From Savagea sp. (GTDB taxonomy: Bacteria; Bacillota; Bacilli; Bacillales_A; Planococcaceae), in the NCBI GenBank assembly GCA_030152265.1, contig JASLHQ010000023.1, positions 1 through 9,645 of the forward strand: DNA of 9,645 nucleotides, in the 5' to 3' direction. Below, in pieces: positions 1 to 5,300 of this stretch. The position numbers were made by a program, and so were the translations under genes. Within the stretch, counting starts at the first letter, position 1; every line of letters starts with the position of its first letter. The notes beneath the pieces are model-generated. The model ran no database searches, had not been told where the DNA came from, and worked only from the letters and a program-made list of their open reading frames with translations.

Positions 1-408
1 GACAAATGACTCGATTCCTTGACGTCCTTTTCGTTCATCGCTCGTTAAATTAACGGCTAACAGTTCAACTTGATGTTCTTCTTTATACTCGCGATAATAA
101 CTTTCCATATGAGGCATTTCAACGCGACAAGGACCACACCAAGAAGCCCAAAAGTTCAATATGACATATTGTCCACGGTAGTCATGTAATGAAATAACGT
201 CTCCTTGTAATGACTTTAATTGAATATTCGGAGCGACATCTCCTTTTTGTAATCCTACTGCACCTTCTACTCGTTCATTATCCACGACTGCTTCTCCATG
301 ATACGGCTCAATATCAGCTAGGTCGTTTAAACTTTCTTTCACCGTATAGATGAGCATACCTACGATAATTGTAATAAACAGAAGCGATAAGATCGTTTGA
401 CGTTTCAC
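1..408 (-). CDS. TlpA/ResA-like membrane-anchored thiol-disulfide oxidoreductase, N-terminal part
   Basis: This gene is cut at its 3' end by the window edge; 136 codons are visible. The protein starts with a short basic stretch and one hydrophobic segment (about residues 5-22) with no lipobox, so it should be a membrane anchor with the rest outside the cell. A redoxin-like domain follows from about residue 58, with the motif WASWCGPC and then RVEMP, typical of the TlpA/ResA/AhpC-TSA branch of thioredoxin-like proteins. Such proteins reduce or exchange disulfides on exported proteins, for example apocytochrome c before haem attachment. The start is GTG at 408-406, eight bases after GAGGTG. The active site is CGPC, whereas B. 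subtilis ResA has CEPC, so I do not name it resA. A terminator separates it from the M23 gene, so it probably has its own promoter, which I could not place convincingly. The family is clear but the physiological substrate is not. Confidence 0.88.
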   Translation of the reverse strand, partial: MKRQTILSLLFITIIVGMLIYTVKESLNDLADIEPYHGEAVVDNERVEGAVGLQKGDVAPNIQLKSLQGDVISLHDYRGQYVILNFWASWCGPCRVEMPHMESYYREYKEEHQVELLAVNLTSDERKGRQGIESFV

Positions 409-477
409 GTATTGTTCACCTCTTCTTCATTCTTTGATTAGCTTACCGCACTTTCATGAAAATTTGAATAATACAGT

Positions 478-525
478 TTAAAAAAGCTAGAATTGAGAAA
501 TTCAATTTCTCAATTCTAGCTTTTT
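478..525 (-). terminator. Palindromic intrinsic terminator after the M23 peptidase gene
   Basis: A perfect inverted repeat of 17-base arms (486-502 and 504-520) centred at 503 is flanked by an A run on one side and a T run on the other. Read on the minus strand it is a long hairpin followed by TTTTTT (485-480), eight bases or more past the M23 stop codon. The plus-strand reading ends in TTTTT, so it could also act in both directions. It separates the ftsE-ftsX-M23 unit from the thioredoxin-like gene. Confidence 0.88.
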
Positions 526-532
526 GATCATC

Positions 533-1852
533 TTATAAAGAAACGAAACGTAACGGGTTCACAGCGCTCGGACCACTTCCTGAGAATGTACCGACGTGCA
601 CTTCAAAGTGTAAGTGAGAACCTTTAGAGTTTCCTGTATTACCCATTGCACCGATACGTTGTCCTTTAGCCACTTGTTGACCTGAGCTGACATTAATTCC
701 AGATAAGTGAGCATATACTGTCGTATAAATTTGACCGTTGATAGAATGTGTAATCATAATGACATTACCAAATCCTGCCATCCAACCTGCTTTTGATACG
801 ACTCCGTCTGATGCTGCTACAACTGGTGTTCCGACTGAGTTCGCAATATCAATACCACGGTGCTGCTTCATAACGCCTTGAATTGGATGCTTTCTCCAAC
901 CGAAGCCTGATGTGAAACGACCATTCGCTGGCTTTGTCCAAGAACCTGCCGACACTGCTGGAATGTTTCCAGATGAGTTACTTGACGAACTACTGCTTCC
1001 ACCTGAGTTGTTTTGTTGCTGAGCTGCTAATGCTGCTTTACGTTCCGCTTCAATTTTACGAGCTACTTCCGCAAGGCGACGCTGTTCCGCAACAATTTGC
1101 CCTTCTAGTTCCTTACTCACTTCATATACTTCATGGAATTCTTCTTCTAACTCTGTCTTTTCTTCAGAAAGCTTTTGTTGCTCCGCTTCTAACTGGTCAA
1201 CTAATTTATTTTGTTGCTGTTTTTGACCATCTAATTTTGCCTTCAAATCTTTCAATTCTGCTTCTTGTTGCTCTAACTTCGATAATTTATTTTCAACGAG
1301 CTCTTTCTCTTCTTCTAACTGTTCAATATCCGCTTGTTGCTGACGCATAATGTTACGATCTGCTTCTACTAAAGTAGTGACCGTTGAGAAACGGTCAATG
1401 AAGTCTGCAAAGCTACTAGCCCCTAGCAATACTTCTACATAACTAACGGATGTTCCTCGCGTCTGTAAAGTACGTGCACGCTCACGTAAGACGACGTCAC
1501 GTTCTTCGATTTTTTGCTCTAAGTCTTCAATCGATTTACGTAATTTTTCGATTTCATTTTTAGTATCCGCAATATTGTTCCGGACTGTATTCATCTCTCT
1601 ATTCGTCTTTTCAATTTGTTGATTCAATTCTTTAATTTTACTTAAAATATCATCTATTTTAGATTGATTCGTCGTGATGGCTGATTTCTTTTGATTAATG
1701 TTTTGTTGTAAGTTACTCTTCTTGTTATCCGCTTCTTTCTTTTGTTGTTGAAGCTCTTTTAAAGATGCAGCCGAGACATCCCCAGCCCCTAATGGAACTG
1801 TCGCTAACAATAGAGCAATTGCACCTGTATGTAACCAATTTTTCTTATTCAA
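533..1852 (-). CDS. Exported coiled-coil M23 family murein endopeptidase (EnvC/PcsB-like architecture), probable FtsEX effector
   Basis: This 439-residue protein is probably exported and cleaves peptidoglycan cross-bridges or activates cleavage. Order of parts: a signal peptide (about 1-29, ending near VSAAS); a long Glu/Gln/Lys-rich coiled coil (about 30-280) interrupted near 138-165 by the segment YVEVLLGASSFADFIDR, typical of the PcsB/CwlO coiled-coil region; a Gly/Ser/Asn linker (283-295); and a C-terminal LytM/M23 domain (about 305-437). The domain keeps the zinc ligands H331, D335 (HRGID) and H415 and the catalytic-type H382 and H413 (HLH), so it looks active, unlike E. coli EnvC, whose LytM domain is degenerate. 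The start is TTG, ten bases after AGAGGAG; the nearby ATG at 1860 runs into a stop after three codons. It lies 24 bases after ftsX with no terminator between, so it is probably cotranscribed with ftsEX. Partnership with FtsX is inferred from this position and from known EnvC and PcsB behaviour. Confidence 0.92.
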   Translation of the reverse strand: MNKKNWLHTGAIALLLATVPLGAGDVSAASLKELQQQKKEADNKKSNLQQNINQKKSAITTNQSKIDDILSKIKELNQQIEKTNREMNTVRNNIADTKNEIEKLRKSIEDLEQKIEERDVVLRERARTLQTRGTSVSYVEVLLGASSFADFIDRFSTVTTLVEADRNIMRQQQADIEQLEEEKELVENKLSKLEQQEAELKDLKAKLDGQKQQQNKLVDQLEAEQQKLSEEKTELEEEFHEVYEVSKELEGQIVAEQRRLAEVARKIEAERKAALAAQQQNNSGGSSSSSSNSSGNIPAVSAGSWTKPANGRFTSGFGWRKHPIQGVMKQHRGIDIANSVGTPVVAASDGVVSKAGWMAGFGNVIMITHSINGQIYTTVYAHLSGINVSSGQQVAKGQRIGAMGNTGNSKGSHLHFEVHVGTFSGSGPSAVNPLRFVSL

Positions 1853-1876
1853 CTTCTCATGACTCCTCTCGATACT

Positions 1877-2761
1877 TTACACTTTTAAAAACTTGCGAAC
1901 AGACATAAAACTACCCCAGACACCAATTAACACACCGAGTAATAACAATAGACCATTCAACTGGAATAAAAATGGCGACGGGCTAAGCAATTGTAAAATC
2001 TCGTTCTTCAGCTGCGGGCTCAGCCATGCATATAAACGATTATATGCGATAGATAAGACCGTCATCGGAATGATTGCCCCTAATATTCCTAGCCATACTC
2101 CTTCTAATACGAACGGAATTCGGACGAATGAATTCGTCGCACCGACGAGTTTCATAATTTCAATTTCTGTACCACGAGCGTTAATCGTTAATTTGATCGT
2201 GTTCGAAATGAGGAACATCGCGGTAAATAATAAGCCGACGATCAAGACTAATCCGATATTTCGACTAATTTGAACGACATTGAATAATTTTTCAACCGTA
2301 CCTTCTCCGTAAACGACATCCGATACGTAATTCAACTTCTCCAATTTCTTAGACACTTTCGGTGTATCTAAAGGGTCTGCCGTACGAATATAAAACGCAT
2401 CCCCTAAAGGGTTGCTCATTTTAAATAAATTAAATTCATCACCGTATGTAGAAACTAAATGTTCCAACTCTTCTTCTTTCGTCGCGTGTTCAATCGTTCC
2501 GATTTCTTTAATCGCTTTAATCTCTTCGGACAATTGTTCGATCGCTTCTTCATTCGCTGCTGGATCAACTGTTAGCTTAATTTCAACATTTTCTTCAATG
2601 TTATCAGCGAGAACACCTAAGTTCATCATGATGATGGTGAACACACCGACTAAAAATAAAGTGACCGTTACTGCACTGGCAGAAGCGAATGTCATCCAGC
2701 CATTCCGTCCTAAGCTTTTGAAACTTTCACGTACGTGACGTCCAAACGTTCTAGGCTTCAT
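1877..2761 (-). CDS. ftsX: FtsX, cell-division ABC transporter-like permease
   Basis: FtsX is the membrane half of the FtsEX complex. It does not carry a known substrate; it passes ATP-driven movement of FtsE through the membrane to a peptidoglycan hydrolase outside. The 294 residues show the family layout: a basic cytoplasmic N-terminus with LGRNGWMT, TM1 about 23-50, a large extracellular loop of about 115 residues (52-166) that normally binds the hydrolase, TM2 about 168-192, TM3 about 213-240, TM4 about 266-288, and a short basic tail. The cytoplasmic segment GTEIEIMKLVGAT (about 197-209) is a conserved FtsX/MacB-type coupling motif. I chose ATG at 2761, preceded by GGAGG eleven bases upstream; an in-frame ATG at 2785 has no good ribosome binding site. 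The gene overlaps the end of ftsE by 11 bases, implying translational coupling, and is followed after 24 bases by the M23 gene. Confidence 0.95.
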   Translation of the reverse strand: MKPRTFGRHVRESFKSLGRNGWMTFASASAVTVTLFLVGVFTIIMMNLGVLADNIEENVEIKLTVDPAANEEAIEQLSEEIKAIKEIGTIEHATKEEELEHLVSTYGDEFNLFKMSNPLGDAFYIRTADPLDTPKVSKKLEKLNYVSDVVYGEGTVEKLFNVVQISRNIGLVLIVGLLFTAMFLISNTIKLTINARGTEIEIMKLVGATNSFVRIPFVLEGVWLGILGAIIPMTVLSIAYNRLYAWLSPQLKNEILQLLSPSPFLFQLNGLLLLLGVLIGVWGSFMSVRKFLKV

Positions 2762-3437
2762 AACCGTAATCGCCTCCGTATTCATCTTTCGTAATTAGTC
2801 CGCCTTCAATCGCAATAACACGATGGCGGATTGTGTTCACAATTTCTTTATTGTGTGTAGCCATGACGATTGTCGTGCCACGTTTATTAATTTGTTCAAA
2901 TATATTCATAATTTCCCACGATGTTTCAGGGTCTAAGTTTCCTGTAGGTTCGTCTGCAATGACGACTTTTGGCATGTTCACAATCGAACGTGCAATCGAA
3001 ACTCTTTGTTGTTCTCCACCTGACAATTCATGTGGAAACATTCGTGCTTTTGCAGTAAGTCCAACAAGTTGCAAGACATCATTAACTTTTTTACGAATGC
3101 GACTCGGTGATTCTTCAATCACTTCTAAAGCGAATGCAACATTCTCAAATACGTTAAGTTTCGGCAAAAGTTTAAAGTCTTGGAAGACGACTCCAATTTT
3201 TCGACGTAATTGAGGAATTTCTCGCTTTTTCAACTTCGATAAATTCACTCCATCGATGATGACGTCCCCTTTCGTTGGACGTTCTTCACAATACATCATT
3301 TTGATGAAAGTTGATTTACCTGCTCCACTCGGACCGACGACATAAACAAATTCACCTGCTGGTATTTCGACGTTTATTCCATTGGAGGCAACAACGCCAT
3401 TTGTATATTTTTTATATACATCTTTCATCACTATCAT
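2751..3437 (-). CDS. ftsE: FtsE, cell-division ATP-binding protein
   Basis: FtsE is the cytoplasmic ATPase of FtsEX; ATP binding and hydrolysis on the inner face control wall hydrolysis outside through FtsX. All ABC motifs are intact: Walker A GPSGAGKST (35-43), Q-loop Q86 in VVFQDFKLLP, signature LSGGEQQRVS (138-147), Walker B VVIADEP (158-164), D-loop NLDP (167-170) and switch histidine H195 in ATHNK. The segment VFQDFKLLPKLNVFENVAFA is characteristic of FtsE. With ATG at 3437 the protein is 228 residues, the length known for B. subtilis FtsE, and AGGTGG lies ten bases upstream; a TTG at 3446 sits too close to that site. It is the first gene of an operon with ftsX (11-base overlap) and the M23 gene, with a promoter and a long inverted repeat in the leader. 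Confidence 0.97.
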   Translation of the reverse strand: MIVMKDVYKKYTNGVVASNGINVEIPAGEFVYVVGPSGAGKSTFIKMMYCEERPTKGDVIIDGVNLSKLKKREIPQLRRKIGVVFQDFKLLPKLNVFENVAFALEVIEESPSRIRKKVNDVLQLVGLTAKARMFPHELSGGEQQRVSIARSIVNMPKVVIADEPTGNLDPETSWEIMNIFEQINKRGTTIVMATHNKEIVNTIRHRVIAIEGGLITKDEYGGDYGYEA

Positions 3438-3487
3438 TATATTCAAACCACCTGTTTTTGCTTTTATTTCAAGCTCTACCTAAGTTC

Positions 3488-3516
3488 TATTTCATGTATC
3501 ATTGTATCATGAAATA
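3488..3516. repeat. 29-base inverted repeat in the ftsE leader
   Basis: Perfect 9-base arms TATTTCATG (3488-3496) and CATGAAATA (3508-3516) are separated by 11 bases. Inside, GTATCAT occurs twice (3496-3502 and 3504-3510). The element lies between the predicted ftsE promoter and the ftsE start codon, about 50 bases before it, and is not followed by a T run, so it is not an ordinary terminator. On the minus strand it also contains TGATACAAT, which resembles an extended -10 element. It could be an operator or an mRNA hairpin; the sequence does not decide between them. Confidence 0.6.
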
Positions 3517-3545
3517 ATTCACTACTACATTACAGTTATATTTCA

Positions 3546-3573
3546 TTTATAATACAGCTTGTAAGTGCGACAA
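3546..3573 (-). promoter_or_regulatory. Predicted sigma-A promoter for ftsE-ftsX-M23
   Basis: A -35 element TTGTCG (3573-3568) and a -10 element TATAAA (3551-3546) are separated by 16 bases. They lie just downstream of the cccB terminator and about 110 bases upstream of ftsE, as expected for a separate transcription unit. The call rests on consensus match and position only. Confidence 0.55.
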
Positions 3574-3596
3574 ATCACGCTTTTTTGGCCAAATTG

Positions 3597-3644
3597 AAAA
3601 AATACCCCTCTTGTATAGTTCATACTATGACAAGAGGGGTATTT
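3597..3644 (-). terminator. Compound hairpin terminator after cccB
   Basis: A 15-base stem (3600-3614 with 3630-3644; core ACCCCTCTTGT/ACAAGAGGGGT) is topped by a second 5-base stem ATAGT/ACTAT with the loop TCAT, one base bulged. On the minus strand the stem is followed by TTTTTT (3602-3597, partly within the stem base). It begins 21 bases after the cccB stop codon and isolates cccB from ftsE. Confidence 0.9.
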
Positions 3645-3665
3645 CATTTTTGTGCAGTTTTTATA

Positions 3666-4016
3666 TTATTTCTGTTCTGCTAACCAAGCAGCCATTTTTT
3701 CAGCGTCTTCGCCTTTCATCATTCCACCTGGCATTGAACCTTTACCGTTTTCGATGATATCAAGGATCTCATCTTCAGAGTATTTTGAACCTACTCCTAC
3801 TAATGATGGGTTTGAGCTTTGACCTTCAAAGCTTCCACCGTGACATGATACACATGAAGCTGTGCTTACCGGTGCGTCATCCATGTTAATTGAAGCTGTT
3901 TCTTCTGCGCCGCCTGCGTTTTCATCTGGTGTTGTACCGCCGTCAGAATCGCCACCACCACAAGCACCTAATACTAATGTTGTTCCGAATAAGACTGCAA
4001 GTAATTTGTTTTTCAC
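3666..4016 (-). CDS. cccB: Cytochrome c551, membrane lipoprotein
   Basis: This is a small monohaem cytochrome c held on the outer face of the membrane by a lipid anchor and expected to carry electrons to a terminal oxidase. The 116-residue protein has a lipoprotein signal peptide with lipobox LGAC (C19 lipidated), a Gly/Asp/Glu-rich flexible linker (about 20-45), the haem-binding motif CVSCH (C55, C58, H59) and a likely axial methionine in SMPGGM (M95 the best candidate). Length, layout and place between prfB and ftsE match B. subtilis cccB (112 residues). I chose GTG at 4016, seven bases after AAAGGAGG; the frame stays open to 4106, but that extension would bury the signal peptide. It appears to be a single-gene unit with its own promoter and a strong terminator, although no clear terminator is visible after prfB, so some read-through is possible. 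Confidence 0.95.
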   Translation of the reverse strand: MKNKLLAVLFGTTLVLGACGGGDSDGGTTPDENAGGAEETASINMDDAPVSTASCVSCHGGSFEGQSSNPSLVGVGSKYSEDEILDIIENGKGSMPGGMMKGEDAEKMAAWLAEQK

Positions 4017-4053
4017 TTTGCATCCTCCTTTTAATATATAAAATTCATTGTTC

Positions 4054-4062
4054 ATTATACCA
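4054..4062 (-). promoter_or_regulatory. Predicted extended -10 promoter for cccB
   Basis: TGGTATAAT combines a perfect -10 hexamer TATAAT (4059-4054) with the extended TG motif. No good -35 hexamer is visible at the right distance. The predicted start of transcription is near 4047, about 30 bases before the cccB GTG. Just upstream are two tandem 9-base units, TTTGGAGAA and ATTGGAGAA (4107-4090). Confidence 0.6.
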
Positions 4063-4171
4063 AATAAACAATCACTTTTAGAGAAAAGCTTCTCCAATTT
4101 CTCCAAATAAAAAAGAGAATCGTCATGTGATTGTCATTAATGAGTATACCCAGACGAACATAAACTAAACA

Positions 4172-5276
4172 TTAAGAGATTTGTGAACGTAAGTATGCGT
4201 TAATGAATGGATCTAGATCTCCATCCATTACAGCTTGTACGTTTCCTGTCTCTTCGTTCGTACGGTGATCTTTCACCATGTTGTATGGATGGAAAACATA
4301 TGAGCGGATTTGGCTTCCCCAACCAATCTCTTTCTGTTCGCCACGAATTTCATCGAGACGTGCACGTTCTTCTTCACGTTGAATTTGATACAATTTCGCT
4401 TTCAATAAATTCATCGCACGTTCGCGGTTTTTAATTTGGGAACGTTCTGTCTGACATGTGACGATCGCGCCTGTCGGAATGTGCGTAATTCGAACAGCTG
4501 AATCCGTCGTGTTAACGTGCTGTCCACCCGCTCCACTTGAACGATACGTGTCGATTTTCAAATCTTCTGAGCGAATTTCAACATCGATATCCCCATCAAA
4601 TTCTGGCATCACTTCAATCGAAGAGAACGATGTATGACGGCGCCCTGAAGAATCGAACGGCGAAATTCGTACGAGACGATGGACACCTTTTTCTGCCTTT
4701 AAGTAGCCATATGCATTATGCCCTTTAATCGAGAGCGTGACAGATTTAACGCCTGCTTCATCTCCCGCTTGATAGTCGAGCGTTTCAACTTTGTAGTTAT
4801 GTTGCTCCGCCCAACGCGTGTACATGCGCAACAACATCGATGCCCAATCTTGTGACTCTGTTCCACCGGCTCCTGAATGAATTTCAAGCACGGCGCTATA
4901 TTGATCGAACTCATCGCTCAATAACATTTGAAGTTCAAAGTTATCGAGTTTTTTACGGAATATTTTCATATCCGCTACTAGCTCTTCAAATAACTCTTCA
5001 TCCATCTCTTCTTTAAGAAGTTCGTGTGTCATTTCAAGTTCTTCTTGAGCTTCTACAAGTTCTTTGTACGAATCGACAACAGCCTTTAAAGCATTTGACT
5101 CTGAAATGATTTTTTGCGCTGCTTCTTGATCATCCCAAAATGATGGGTCGACCATAATTTCATCCAATTCTTGGATGCGTGGCTCTTTGTTTTCTAAGTC
5201 AAAGAGACCCCCTGAAGTCCGCTATTTCACTAGCTGTATTGTCGAGCTCATTACGTATATCTGATAATTGAATCAT
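4172..5276 (-). CDS. prfB: Peptide chain release factor 2 (RF2), expressed by programmed +1 frameshift
   Basis: RF2 recognises UGA and UAA stop codons and triggers release of the finished protein. The gene is in two frames. Codons 1-25 run from ATG at 5276 and stop at an in-frame TGA (5201-5199); a +1 slip there joins them to the main frame from 5200, giving 367 residues. The joined product carries SPF at 205-207, which reads the stop codon, and GGQ at 250-252, which acts in the peptidyl-transferase centre; both positions equal the E. coli numbering, supporting the frameshift reading. Residue 246 is serine. AGGAGG lies six bases before ATG 5276; an adjacent ATG at 5279 is in frame but too close to it. 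The gene is 24 bases after secA and probably cotranscribed with it. Annotation without the frameshift would start wrongly at TTG 5167 or a later codon. Confidence 0.97.
5198..5213 (-). promoter_or_regulatory. prfB: RF2 autoregulatory +1 frameshift site
   Basis: Read on the minus strand the site is AGG GGG TCT CTT TGA C. AGGGGG (5213-5208) is an internal Shine-Dalgarno-like element three bases before the slippery CTT (5204-5202), followed by the TGA C stop context. This spacing is the same as in the well-studied E. coli site. When RF2 is scarce, termination at the TGA is slow, the ribosome slips forward one base and full-length RF2 is made; when RF2 is plentiful, synthesis stops at codon 25. 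Confidence 0.97.
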
Positions 5277-5300
5277 CATGTTCCTCCTGAAATTATAAAA

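Noticed and set aside
934..1350. 138-codon open frame on the plus strand opposite the M23 gene
   Set aside because: It lies wholly opposite the low-complexity coiled coil, where Gln/Glu/Lys-rich codons give a Leu/Phe-rich antisense frame; there is no ribosome binding site or recognisable domain.
1849..1860. Three-codon frame ATG AGA AGT TGA overlapping the TTG start of the M23 gene
   Set aside because: The AGGAG site is only two bases from this ATG but ten from the TTG, so the TTG is the better start; the tiny frame is probably chance.
4699..4914. 71-codon minus-strand frame inside prfB
   Set aside because: It is an alternative frame of the well-supported RF2 coding region with no independent ribosome binding site or recognisable domain.
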